Notes under the pieces: generated by a model
Told to the model about the DNA's origin: nothing
What the model saw: only the letters and a program-made list of their open reading frames with translations
Databases searched by the model: none
Source: Saccharopolyspora sp. SCSIO 74807
GTDB lineage: Bacteria; Actinomycetota; Actinomycetes; Mycobacteriales; Pseudonocardiaceae
DNA: 64,000 bases
Assembly (NCBI RefSeq): GCF_037023755.1
Contig: NZ_CP146100.1
Location: 6,169,501 to 6,233,500, forward strand
Reading direction: 5' to 3'
Part shown: in pieces, positions 34,966 through 43,008 of the stretch
Layout of the letters: each line of letters starts with the position of its first letter
Numbering within the stretch: position 1 is the stretch's first letter
Translations under genes and position numbers: made by a program

Positions 34966-36203
34966 CCACTCATCTCGACACCGAGCGCATCCCGCTGTAC
35001 GGCGAGGACTTCACCGGGAACCCGGACCGGGTCTATTCGCAGCTGCGCTCGCGCGGCCCGATCGTGCCGGTGGAACTCGCCCCGGACGTGCCCGCGATGC
35101 TGGTGGTGGACTACGACACGGCGCTGCAGGTGCTGCGCAGTCCGCACGTGTTCGTGAAGGACTCGCGCCGCTGGCAAGCCACCGCGCCTGCGGACGCGCC
35201 GGTGCTGCCGATGATGTCGTGGCGGCCGAACACCTTGTTCGCCGACGGGGAGCGGCACGCGCGGCTGCGCCCGCCGGTGGCCAACAGCCTCGACCTGGTC
35301 AAGCCCGCGCAGCTGCGGCGGTACGTGCGCAGCAGCGCGGCCGGGCTGATCCGCGGGTTCACCGGCCGCGGGCACGCCGACCTGCTCGGCGAGTTCGCCG
35401 CGCAGCTGCCGATGCTGGTGCTGCAGCAGATGTTCGGCTGCCCGGCGGAGATCTCGCAGGCGATGGTCGCCGCGATCGCCGCGCTCTGGGACGGCACCGA
35501 CCCGCAGCTGGCCAACCAGTACCTGGAGGCCAGCGTCACCGACCTGGTCGAGTACAAGCGCGCCAACCCGGGCGACGACATCGCCACCCGGCTGATCGAG
35601 CACCCGCACGGCCTCGACGACGAGGAGCTGCTGCACCAGCTGATCATCATGATGGGCGCCGGTGCGGAGCCGCTGGGCAACTGGATCGCCAACGCGCTGT
35701 ACCTGCTGCTGACCGAGCACCGGGTGGCCGACGCGGTGGCCACCGGCAGCGTCGCGCTCGACGAAGCGCTCGACGACGTGCTGTGGCGCTACACGCCGCT
35801 GGCGAACTACGCGATCACCTACCCGCGGCACCCGGTGCACCTGGGCCGGGTGTTGCTGCCCGCGGACCAGCCGGTGGTGATCTCGATGGCGGCGATCAAC
35901 ACCGACCCGGCGCTGCACCCGACCGGGCAGGTTCCCGCGGGCAACCGCGCGCACCTGGCGTTCAGCGCGGGCGCGCACAGCTGCCCGGCGAGCAGGCCCG
36001 CGCGGTTGATCGCGACCGTGGCGTTGGAGACGCTGCTGGACTACGTTCCCGAGGTCGAGTTGGATGATCAGCAACCGCTGCGGTGGCGTCCGGGTCCGTT
36101 CCACCGGGCGCTGACCGCCCTGCCGGTGCGCTTCCCCGCCGTGGCAACGCTCGCCGAACCCGCCCAAGGAGGACCCGCATGTCCGCATCAGGATGCCCGC
36201 TGA
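34962..36203 (+). CDS. cvnE: Conservon cytochrome P450 (CYP157-like, CvnE)
   Basis: 413 residues from a TTG whose TTGA overlaps the CvnD stop; GAAGGAG lies 14 bases upstream. The haem loop FSAGAHSCPASRPARL keeps the F-x2-G-x-H-x-C pattern. The K-helix, normally ExxR, reads DDVLW, so both invariant residues are replaced, as reported for CYP157 enzymes. The I-helix GAGAEPLGN also lacks the usual acid-Thr pair for oxygen activation. Catalysis may therefore be atypical or absent, with a regulatory role possible. It overlaps the second P450 by 25 bases. Confidence 0.9.
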   Translation: MTTHLDTERIPLYGEDFTGNPDRVYSQLRSRGPIVPVELAPDVPAMLVVDYDTALQVLRSPHVFVKDSRRWQATAPADAPVLPMMSWRPNTLFADGERHARLRPPVANSLDLVKPAQLRRYVRSSAAGLIRGFTGRGHADLLGEFAAQLPMLVLQQMFGCPAEISQAMVAAIAALWDGTDPQLANQYLEASVTDLVEYKRANPGDDIATRLIEHPHGLDDEELLHQLIIMMGAGAEPLGNWIANALYLLLTEHRVADAVATGSVALDEALDDVLWRYTPLANYAITYPRHPVHLGRVLLPADQPVVISMAAINTDPALHPTGQVPAGNRAHLAFSAGAHSCPASRPARLIATVALETLLDYVPEVELDDQQPLRWRPGPFHRALTALPVRFPAVATLAEPAQGGPACPHQDAR

Positions 36204-37396
36204 CCCCGCTCGACCCGTCCGGCGCCGACGTGCACGGCGAAGCGCACCGGCTGCGCGAGCACGGCTCGGCCGCGCAGGTGACCTTGCCGGGCGAGGTCCC
36301 GGCGTGGGTGGTCACCGAGCACGGCAGGCTGCGCGGGCTGCTGGCGGACGAGCGGGTGTCGAAGGATCCGCGACAGCACTGGCCCGCCTGGATCCGCGGC
36401 GAGATCCCCGGCGACTGGCCGCTGATCTCGTGGGTCGGCGTGGACAACATGTTCACCGCCTACGGCCCGGATCACGCGCGGCTGCGCGGGCTGGTCTCGC
36501 GCGCGTTCACGCCGCGCCGGGTCGAGGCGCTGCGTCCGCGCATCACCGAGATCACCGGCGAGCTGCTGGACGCGCTGGCCGGGGAGTCCGAAGTGGACTT
36601 GCGCGCGGCGTTCACCTATCCGCTGCCGATCGCGGTGATCACCGAACTGTTCGGCGTTCCCGAGCAGATGCGCGCGGGCCTGCGGCACATCGTCGACGAG
36701 GTGTTCCGCACCTCCGCCACTCCGGAGGAGACCGCGGCCACCGCGCAGGAGATGGCGCAGTTCCTCGCCGACCTGATCGAGCACAAGCGCCACCACCCGG
36801 CCGACGACCTCACCAGCGGGCTGCTGGCGGCGCGCGACGAGCAGCAGAACCGGCTCAGCGAACGGGAATTGGCCGACACGCTGATCCTGATGATCGGCGC
36901 CGGGCACGAGACGACGGTGAACCTGCTGGGCCAGGCGGTGGTCGCGCTGACCACCCACCCCGAGCAGCTCGCGATGCTCCGCAACGGCGAAGTGTCCTGG
37001 GACGACGTCGTCGAGGAAACGCTGCGCTGGGAGCCCGCGCTGGCGAACGTGCCGCTGCGCTTCGCCACCACCGACATCCCGCTGCCGGACGGCACGGTGA
37101 TCGCCGAGGGCGACGCGATCCTGGCGTCCTACGCCGCAGGCAACCGCGACCCCGGGCGCTACGCCGAACCCGACGAGTTCGACGCGCGCCGCGGCGCACG
37201 GGACCACTTGGCGTTCGGGCACGGCCCGCACTTCTGCCTCGGCGCGGCGCTGGCGCGGCTGGAGGCGCACATCGCGCTGCCCGCGTTGTTCGAGCGGTTC
37301 CCGAAGCTGGAGCTGGCGGTGTCCGCGGGCGAGCTGCCGCCGACCGAGTCGTTCATCTCCAACGGCTACCAGCAGCTGCCGGTGCGGCTCGGCTGA
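36179..37396 (+). CDS. cvnF: Conservon cytochrome P450 (CYP154-like, CvnF)
   Basis: 405 residues from an ATG with AGGAGG ten bases upstream, inside the end of the first P450 gene. All P450 motifs are intact: I-helix GAGHETT, K-helix EETLR, and haem loop FGHGPHFCLGAALARLE. It resembles the CYP154 enzymes that accompany CYP157 in Streptomyces conservons and hydroxylate terpenoid or steroid-like substrates. The pair of one intact and one motif-less P450 is the standard conservon tail. Its own substrate is unknown. Confidence 0.9.
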   Translation: MSASGCPLTPLDPSGADVHGEAHRLREHGSAAQVTLPGEVPAWVVTEHGRLRGLLADERVSKDPRQHWPAWIRGEIPGDWPLISWVGVDNMFTAYGPDHARLRGLVSRAFTPRRVEALRPRITEITGELLDALAGESEVDLRAAFTYPLPIAVITELFGVPEQMRAGLRHIVDEVFRTSATPEETAATAQEMAQFLADLIEHKRHHPADDLTSGLLAARDEQQNRLSERELADTLILMIGAGHETTVNLLGQAVVALTTHPEQLAMLRNGEVSWDDVVEETLRWEPALANVPLRFATTDIPLPDGTVIAEGDAILASYAAGNRDPGRYAEPDEFDARRGARDHLAFGHGPHFCLGAALARLEAHIALPALFERFPKLELAVSAGELPPTESFISNGYQQLPVRLG

Positions 37397-37485
37397 GCCA
37401 ACCGCGCCCACAGCGGCTTCTGGGCCTTGTCCTGTCAGCGGCGGAGTCGCTGATCAGCGGTCATCCAAGCAACCGGCACCGCCGC

Positions 37486-37579
37486 GGGTTCTCAGCGGCG
37501 TCCTCACGAGGACAGCGGTTTCGCCGCGTAGCGAGCTACGTAAGAAATCGATCGAGGGCGCCGCTGAGGTTCCGCTACC
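37486..37579. repeat. Structured intergenic repeat, copy 1
   Basis: Matches 46901-47001 in patches (GGGTTCTCAG, CGAGGACAGC, CTAC-TAAG, TGAGGTTCCGCTACC). CTCAGCGGCGTCCTC (37491-37505) pairs with GAGGGCGCCGCTGAG (37554-37568), 15 bp with one wobble; inside are GCGG-TTTCG-CCGC and CGTAG-CGAG-CTACG (37527-37540). It lies between the convergent P450 and SDR genes. Confidence 0.75.
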
Positions 37580-37618
37580 GGCCGCGCAAAATGATCTGCA
37601 GCAGTACCTTGCCGCGGC

Positions 37619-38365
37619 TTACCTGACCTGTTCCGTCGGGCGCACCAGGATTTCGTTGATCGCGGTGCGCCGCGGGCGGGTGGCCATGTAGGCGATCGCG
37701 TCGGCGATGTCTTCGGACTGGATCACGCCGAGTTCGGAGGCGGTCCTGGCGTTCGGCGCGGTGTCGTCCTCGCTGGTGGTCAGCTCGGTTTCGACGAGGC
37801 CCGGTTCGACCAGGCCGACTCGGACGTGGTGCTCGGCGAGTTCCTGGCGCAGGCCCTCGGAGAAGGCGCCGACCGCGTGCTTGCTGGCGGCGTAGACGTT
37901 GCTGTCCGGTGCGGGCATCTTGCGCCCGGCCACGGAGCTGACGGTGATGACGTCGGCGATGCCGCGGGATCCTCGCGCGGCGGCGGTCAGGTGCGGCAGT
38001 GCGGCGTGGGTCGCGGAGAGCACTCCGTTGACGTTGATGTCGACCATCTTGCGCCATTCGCTCAGGTCGGCTTCCCGCGCCGGCGCCCACTTGCCGTAGC
38101 CGGCGTTGTTGATCAGCACGCCGATGCCGCCGAGTTCGTCGGCCGCGCGGTCGATCGCGGAGCGCACCGCTTCGGCATCGGTGACGTCCACCTCGTAGGC
38201 GTGCGCGTCGCCGATCTCCTTGGCGAGCGCTTCCAGCCGGTCGCGGCGGCGCGCGAACAACGCGACCGTGGCGCCTTCGGCGGCCAGCGCGCGGGCGGTC
38301 GCCTCCCCGATCCCGCTCGACGCGCCGGTGACGACTGCAGTGGTCCCGTCCAGCTTTCCGGTCAT
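37619..38365 (-). CDS. SDR family oxidoreductase
   Basis: 248 residues, classical SDR: TGASSGIGEAT, LINNAGYGKW, SSVAGRK, and YAASKHAVG with the catalytic Tyr/Lys. Sequence style is that of the clavaldehyde dehydrogenase-like/YdfG group that reduces serine-type hydroxy acids or carbonyls. The start is the ATG after GAGGAAACGGAGCAGCTG; the upstream extension is not convincing. Single gene, divergent from the SixA-type phosphatase. Confidence 0.88.
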   Translation of the reverse strand: MTGKLDGTTAVVTGASSGIGEATARALAAEGATVALFARRRDRLEALAKEIGDAHAYEVDVTDAEAVRSAIDRAADELGGIGVLINNAGYGKWAPAREADLSEWRKMVDINVNGVLSATHAALPHLTAAARGSRGIADVITVSSVAGRKMPAPDSNVYAASKHAVGAFSEGLRQELAEHHVRVGLVEPGLVETELTTSEDDTAPNARTASELGVIQSEDIADAIAYMATRPRRTAINEILVRPTEQVR

Positions 38366-38531
38366 CAGCTGCTCCGTTTCCTCGCGCGGGTCCCCTTTGG
38401 ACGCTTCGGCAGGGTTGGCCTCTTCGGTGGGTTTTCCGGTCGCACCGGCGGGGAAACGCCGGTGCGCAGTGAACCCGTCCGGTCCACTACTACCCTTCCG
38501 CCCAGGCTTGCGACTGCGGAAGGCGAGGGCG

Positions 38532-39017
38532 ATGTATCGCACGTTGTTGGTGTGCCGACATGCGAAGGCCGCGGCTGGGGATGACGACTTCGACCGTCCT
38601 CTGGAGCCGCGCGGCGAACGCGACGCGGCGGCGGCCGGGCGCTGGCTGGCCGGGCAGGGCTTCGGCATCGACCGCGCGCTGTGCTCACCCGCGTTGCGTG
38701 CCCGGCGAACGTGGGAGCTGGCCGGGGCGGAACTGGTCGACGCGGAAGCGGGCGCGGTCGAAACCGTGCACGACGACCGGATTTACGAGGCGACCGCCGG
38801 TGAGCTGATCGCGGTGCTCAACGAACTCCCCGGCTCCGTCGGCACCGCAGCCCTCATCGGCCACAACCCGGGCTTGGAAGACGTCGTCTCGGTGCTCACC
38901 GGCCGACCGTGCCGGTTGAAGACGGCCGCGGTTGCCGTGCTCACCGGCCCCGGCGACTGGACCGCGGCCGAACCAGGCTGGGCGCAGCTGCGCGAAATCA
39001 CCGAACCGCGCGGCTGA
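38532..39017 (+). CDS. SixA-type histidine phosphatase
   Basis: 161 residues. CRHAKAA carries the catalytic RH pair near residue 9, the phosphate pocket Arg lies in RALCSPALRARRT, and LIGHNPGLED supplies the second His. SixA proteins remove phosphate from histidine phosphotransfer or PTS-related proteins. Close to the average size of the family. Ends about 75 bp before a terminator. Confidence 0.92.
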   Translation: MYRTLLVCRHAKAAAGDDDFDRPLEPRGERDAAAAGRWLAGQGFGIDRALCSPALRARRTWELAGAELVDAEAGAVETVHDDRIYEATAGELIAVLNELPGSVGTAALIGHNPGLEDVVSVLTGRPCRLKTAAVAVLTGPGDWTAAEPGWAQLREITEPRG

Positions 39018-39090
39018 CGCGCTATCTCGCCCGCGAGTTCCCGGCGCCGACGCGGCGAGTTCCTATGTGGACGGTGTCAGCGCACCATCG

Positions 39091-39125
39091 AAAAGCCCGC
39101 TGAACTGAGCGCAGTTCAGCGGGCT
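39091..39125. terminator. Rho-independent terminator
   Basis: AGCCCGCTGAACT (39094-39106) pairs perfectly with AGTTCAGCGGGCT (39113-39125); AAAA on the left gives a T tract when read on the minus strand. It can end the I36-type inhibitor transcript and, more weakly, the SixA one. Confidence 0.85.
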
Positions 39126-39205
39126 ATCGCCGATCTTGCGGTTGATTTCGATACAGCGCGGACGACTGCGGCGCACGACCGAGCGACCAACGCTGGACGC
39201 GACAG

Positions 39206-39220
39206 CCCCCCCCCCCCCCC
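39206..39220. repeat. Homopolymer run of 15 C
   Basis: Fifteen C residues in a row between the terminator and the 3' end of the inhibitor gene. It is outside any coding region. Length may vary or be uncertain from sequencing. Confidence 0.9.
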
Positions 39221-39242
39221 AGCCTGCCGGTCCCCCGAACCG

Positions 39243-39842
39243 CTATGCCTCGCAGAGCCAAACGTGATCGGCCGTGTCCGAGCCCCCGCCCAGGTGCGGA
39301 GTCGAGTACGGCGCCGGGCCGTAGTAAACGTGGTCCCAGCCACCGCCGTTCCTGCTGCCGGCCCACGCATACGTGCCCGCGGTCTGGTTGTTGTGCAAGC
39401 TGGTCGCTTTGTCCAGGAAGTCGTAGTCGGAGTTGTTCAGGTCGTAGTCGCCGCACTTCCAGAACGAGATGGTCCCACCGTGCCCGGACGGCGGCTCGTA
39501 GTCGGCATCCGCGTACATGCAGAAGCTGCCGCCTCCGCAGTTCGGCGCGCCGGCTGCCTTCGGCGCTCCGGGAACGTCGAACGTCCGGGTCACCCCCTCC
39601 GGGAAGCTGATCTGGTTGAAACCGGTCTGCGTCGCACGCGGAATTCCTGCCAACCTGCGATCGATGTCGGCCTGCAACGCGGCGGCTTGCCGTTCGCTGA
39701 CACCCGCCGCCCTGGCTTGCTCGGCGAACGGCCGCACCTCTGAGGCGTTGGCGCTGCCCACCATCCCGACCGCCAGTGCTGCGACGGCCGCGGTTCCTCC
39801 GACTGCTCTGATCAACGACGCGCCGCTGGATCGCTTTCGCAC
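39243..39842 (-). CDS. Secreted peptidase inhibitor family I36-like protein
   Basis: 199 residues. Signal peptide: basic MRKRSSGAS, hydrophobic AVGGTAAVAALAVGMVGS, cleavage probably after ANA near residue 33. The C-terminal half (NCGGGSFCMYADADYEPP, SFWKCGDYDLNN, WAGSRNGGGW) has the gamma-crystallin-like Cys and aromatic pattern of the I36 inhibitors (Streptomyces metalloproteinase inhibitor SMPI). Exported, probably disulfide-bonded. Divergent from a LysR gene that may control it. Confidence 0.82.
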   Translation of the reverse strand: MRKRSSGASLIRAVGGTAAVAALAVGMVGSANASEVRPFAEQARAAGVSERQAAALQADIDRRLAGIPRATQTGFNQISFPEGVTRTFDVPGAPKAAGAPNCGGGSFCMYADADYEPPSGHGGTISFWKCGDYDLNNSDYDFLDKATSLHNNQTAGTYAWAGSRNGGGWDHVYYGPAPYSTPHLGGGSDTADHVWLCEA

Positions 39843-40015
39843 GCTTTACCTCCGCTTCTTCCGGGACAGCGGGCCCGGCGAACACCGCAGATGCCCGCGA
39901 ATCTCGGTTTCATATCTTTCGTCGCTTTCGCCTGAAACGTTAGAGCGGTCCAGGCAGCGTGGGAAACAGTTGGTGTCGATCAGCGGCATGGCCGCCATCG
40001 ATGGAGGTCTTCCGA

Positions 40016-40921
40016 GTGGTGCTGCACAACGTCGACTTGAACCTGCTTCTTGCATTGGACGCACTTCTCACCGAACGGCACGTGACGCGCGCGGCGGAAC
40101 GCAACATGGTCGGTCAAGCCGCGATGAGCGCATCGCTCGCCCGGCTGCGCAAGCATTTCGGCGACGTCCTTCTGGTGAAGGAGCGAAACCGTCTGGTGCT
40201 GACGCCCTTGGCCGAGTCACTGGTCGCCCCGGCACGCGAGGCGATCGCGGCAGCCGAGGCGACCATGGCCGTCAGCGAACCGTTCGACCCCACCACCGAC
40301 CACCGCACCTTCCGCGTCATCGCCAGCGACTACGCCATATTCGTGCTGCTCAAGTCATTATTGGCCGAATTCGCCGCGCACACGCCGCGGATTCACCTCA
40401 ATCTGCTGCCGATACCGGACGACTACCTCGATCAACTAAGACGCGGCCAAGTGGACCTCCTGATCGCCCCGACCGCGTTCACCGGCCCGAACTTCCCCTT
40501 TCCGCACGAGGTTCTGTTCGAAGACGGTTTCGTGCTCGCGGCCGACCGCGACAACCCCGACATCGGCCGGTCGGTTTCACCGGAGGAATTCGCGCGCCTG
40601 CCCTCCGTCGCTTTCGGCGGTGGTCCGCTGCGCTCCTTGATCGAAGTCCAATTGGACGAACTGGGCGTGCAGCGCAACGTCGAGATCTTCACGCAGAGCT
40701 GGGTGATCAACCCGTTCCTGCTTAAAGGCACCCGACTGGTCAGCATCGTGCACGAGCGGCTGGCACGGCCGATCGCCAACCGGATGGGCCTGCGGTTGTT
40801 GCCCCCGCCCGCGCCGCTCCGGCCGATCATCGAGGCCATGTACTGGCATTCCCGGAACACGAACGACTCCGCCCACCGCTGGCTGCGAACGCAGATCGCG
40901 GATGCCGCGTCCCGCATGTGA
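40016..40921 (+). CDS. LysR family transcriptional regulator (NodD/NahR-like)
   Basis: 301 residues. The GTG at 40016 has GGAGG eight bases upstream and gives LHNVDLNLLLALDALL, the typical start of this branch; ATG 40001 is the alternative. Helix-turn-helix TERHVTRAAERNMVGQAAMS with RLRKHFGDVLLV, then a co-inducer domain. NodD/NahR-like members answer aromatic inducers. It faces away from the I36 inhibitor across 173 bp. Confidence 0.9.
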   Translation: MVLHNVDLNLLLALDALLTERHVTRAAERNMVGQAAMSASLARLRKHFGDVLLVKERNRLVLTPLAESLVAPAREAIAAAEATMAVSEPFDPTTDHRTFRVIASDYAIFVLLKSLLAEFAAHTPRIHLNLLPIPDDYLDQLRRGQVDLLIAPTAFTGPNFPFPHEVLFEDGFVLAADRDNPDIGRSVSPEEFARLPSVAFGGGPLRSLIEVQLDELGVQRNVEIFTQSWVINPFLLKGTRLVSIVHERLARPIANRMGLRLLPPPAPLRPIIEAMYWHSRNTNDSAHRWLRTQIADAASRM

Positions 40922-41229
40922 GAACCGGTTCAGCAGCTGAAGAACCGGTAGGCGACGAGTGCAGGCAGCGAGGCAGAGCACCAGGACCACGCCCGCGGAC
41001 GCGGCGCAGGCGATCGGACGGCTGCGCCGGTCGCTTCGTTGCCGGTCGGTCATGTCGTGGCTCGTTCGCACCTTCTCGCGATCGAGTCCGGTCCGGACCG
41101 TCAGGAGGGCGATTCCCGCATGGTTTTCTTCGCCGATTCCAGGTTGTCCTGGTAGTCGGCGGCGTACTCCTGGGCGTCCGCGCCGCGCCGATCTTGCGCC
41201 GTCAGGAACCCAAAGTAGTACTTGCGATT
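40922..41229 (-). other. Region between convergent genes with coding-like minus-strand pieces
   Basis: No complete gene can be assigned. Directly after the MFS stop (41232-41230) the same minus-strand frame stays open for 42 codons to a TGA at 41103-41101, reading YYFGFLTAQDRRGADAQEYA and then YQDNLESAKKTMRE, with GC-rich third positions, but it has no start codon of its own. Further on, an ATG at 41053 begins a segment with one membrane helix (GVVLVLCLAA) that would need a frameshift to end at YRFFSC. Either a decayed operon or an unusual C-terminal extension. Confidence 0.4.
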
Positions 41230-42597
41230 TCAGGCAGGCACGTGCTCCGGCAGGTCCCAGCGGCGGCGCCGGATCAGCACCGGTGTCACGACACCGCGGT
41301 CCTGCGCGGCCAGCACCGCCGCGCGCGTGCGACGCCACCACACGGTCACCCGGAAAACGGCCAGCAGCAGCAACATGACCAGCGCCAGCAGCGCGATCCG
41401 GTACTCGCCGACGGCGTCGAGCAGCACACCGACCAGCAGCACCCCGAGCGCGGTGGCCGAATGGCCGCCGACGTTGGCGATGCCGGTCGCGGTGCCGACC
41501 TGGTCGATCGGGTTGTAGTCGCGCACCAGCGCGAACGCGACGTTGGAGACCGGGCCGCCGAAGGCGAACATCAGGAAGCTCAGCGACACCACCAGCAGCG
41601 GCGGCCGCGCCGAGCTCAGCAGCACCAGCCAGGTCAGCCCGTTGCACAGCAGGTAGCCGAACACGATCGGCACCCGCGCGCCGGGGAACCGGCCGATCAG
41701 CGCGCCGACCGGCGGGCCGCCCGCGATCTGCCCGGCGATCAGGATGCTCAGCACCAGGCTGGCTTGCGCGGGCGGCACGCCGACGCCTTCGACCAGATAC
41801 GGGTAGCCCCACAGCAGGCTCATCACGTTCGGCACGAACATCGTGCCGAAGTGCGTCCAGAACGCCAGCCTCGTGCCGGGAATCGCCCAGGACGAACGGA
41901 CCTTGCGCAGGATCGTGCGGGCGTCACCGGCACCGGCGGCCGAGCCCGGCGAGTCGCGCAGCACTCCGGCGGTGATCGTCGCGTAGGCCGCGGTGATCGC
42001 GCCGACCAGCAGGAACGTCCCGGTCCAGCCGAGTGCGGCGAGGACTCCGGCGAGCGGGAAGGTGGCGGCCACCCCGCCGAGCGCGCCCATCGCCGCGGAG
42101 ATCGTCGCGACCAGGGCGTACTGCCGCGCGGAGAACCTGGTCGCCACCAGCCGCAGGATGCTCACCCAGGTCAGCGCGTCACCGATGCCGAGCACGGCAC
42201 GCGCGAGCAGACCCAGCGGGTAGGAGGTGGCGAAGGCGAACAGCAGCTGCCCGCAGCCGAGCAGCAGCACGGCTGCGGTGAGCACGCGCCGCGAACCGAA
42301 CCGGTCCACCAAGAGGCCCGTGGGGATCTGCATCGCCGCGTAGATGCCGACCTGCAGCACGGTGAACGAGCTCAACGCGGCCGGGCCGACCTGGAACCGG
42401 TCGATCGCCAGCGGCCCCGCGACGCCGAGCGTGCCGCGGTGGAACACGGCGGCGAGGTAGGTCAGCACCGCCGCGCCCCACATCAGCCACGCGCGCCGCT
42501 GCGCCGCGCGGTCGACGATCGAGGGGGTGGCGGGTGGCGCGCCCGCCAGGGGTTCACGGTCCTCCGGTTCCCGACTCCCAAGTCGGTCGGCAGCCAC
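41230..42597 (-). CDS. MFS transporter (NarK/OFA-like)
   Basis: 455 residues, 12 membrane helices. The GTG at 42597 has AGGAGAGGGG upstream and was preferred to the longer frame. FHRGTLGVAGPLAIDRF in helix 1 and GLLVDRFGSRRVLTAA in the first loop mark a major facilitator protein; the C-terminal cytoplasmic tail WWRRTRAAVLAAQDRG is basic. The N-terminal 35 residues are polar. Substrate not identifiable. See 40922-41229 for the coding-like stretch after its stop. Confidence 0.85.
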   Translation of the reverse strand: MAADRLGSREPEDREPLAGAPPATPSIVDRAAQRRAWLMWGAAVLTYLAAVFHRGTLGVAGPLAIDRFQVGPAALSSFTVLQVGIYAAMQIPTGLLVDRFGSRRVLTAAVLLLGCGQLLFAFATSYPLGLLARAVLGIGDALTWVSILRLVATRFSARQYALVATISAAMGALGGVAATFPLAGVLAALGWTGTFLLVGAITAAYATITAGVLRDSPGSAAGAGDARTILRKVRSSWAIPGTRLAFWTHFGTMFVPNVMSLLWGYPYLVEGVGVPPAQASLVLSILIAGQIAGGPPVGALIGRFPGARVPIVFGYLLCNGLTWLVLLSSARPPLLVVSLSFLMFAFGGPVSNVAFALVRDYNPIDQVGTATGIANVGGHSATALGVLLVGVLLDAVGEYRIALLALVMLLLLAVFRVTVWWRRTRAAVLAAQDRGVVTPVLIRRRRWDLPEHVPA

Positions 42598-42803
42598 GTC
42601 GAACCCCTCTCCTCGTTGCGCGAGCACGTCCCGCTTCATCCTCGCGCAACGAGCGCGCAACGTTAGCCCCGCGAACCGTGCGATCCCCCACACTGTCCAC
42701 AGTGGTCACCTGTTCTTCCGGGGCCGTAGGGCCCCTTCGACCAAGCTGGTGCGGCGAAGGGCTCTTCCACTCCGAACGGATCGTGGCGGCAGGCACGGTT
42801 CGG

Positions 42804-42832
42804 TTGACACGGGTTCGGGGCGTTCCTAGCGT
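42804..42832 (+). promoter_or_regulatory. Promoter of leader peptide and MHS transporter
   Basis: TTGACA at 42804-42809 and TAGCGT at 42827-42832 are separated by 17 bp. Transcription would start at about 42839, which is exactly the GTG of the leader peptide, so the leader mRNA is probably leaderless. Confidence 0.65.
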
Positions 42833-42838
42833 CGTGCC

Positions 42839-42916
42839 GTGCAACCGGCTCTGCTCACCGCGCGCCACCACGTGGATCTGCTGCGTGTGGCGTCCGCGAC
42901 GTGTCCAGCCTCCTGA
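42839..42916 (+). CDS. Leader peptide, 25 residues
   Basis: GTG opens a 25-codon frame containing LLTARHHVDLLRVASATC near its end. This (L)LTxRxHVDLLRVAS.xC pattern is that of a short actinobacterial leader-peptide family found upstream of transport and sulfur-related genes. The start coincides with the predicted transcription start. A stem-loop follows at 42932-42956 and the MHS transporter begins at 43009, so ribosome position could control transporter expression by attenuation (inference). Confidence 0.75.
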   Translation: MQPALLTARHHVDLLRVASATCPAS

Positions 42917-42931
42917 GCCCCCACCTGCGCC

Positions 42932-42956
42932 CGCCCGCCTGACTCCGCGGCGGGCG
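42932..42956 (+). promoter_or_regulatory. Candidate attenuator hairpin after the leader peptide
   Basis: CGCCCGCC (42932-42939) pairs exactly with GGCGGGCG (42949-42956) around a 9-base loop. It starts 15 bases after the leader stop and ends 52 bases before the transporter ATG. No T tract follows, so it may act on ribosome access or Rho. Confidence 0.5.
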
Positions 42957-43008
42957 ATCTCCCGCCGCGCTCTCGCGGCCCGAAATTCGCTGCTCAGGAG
43001 CCGGATAC

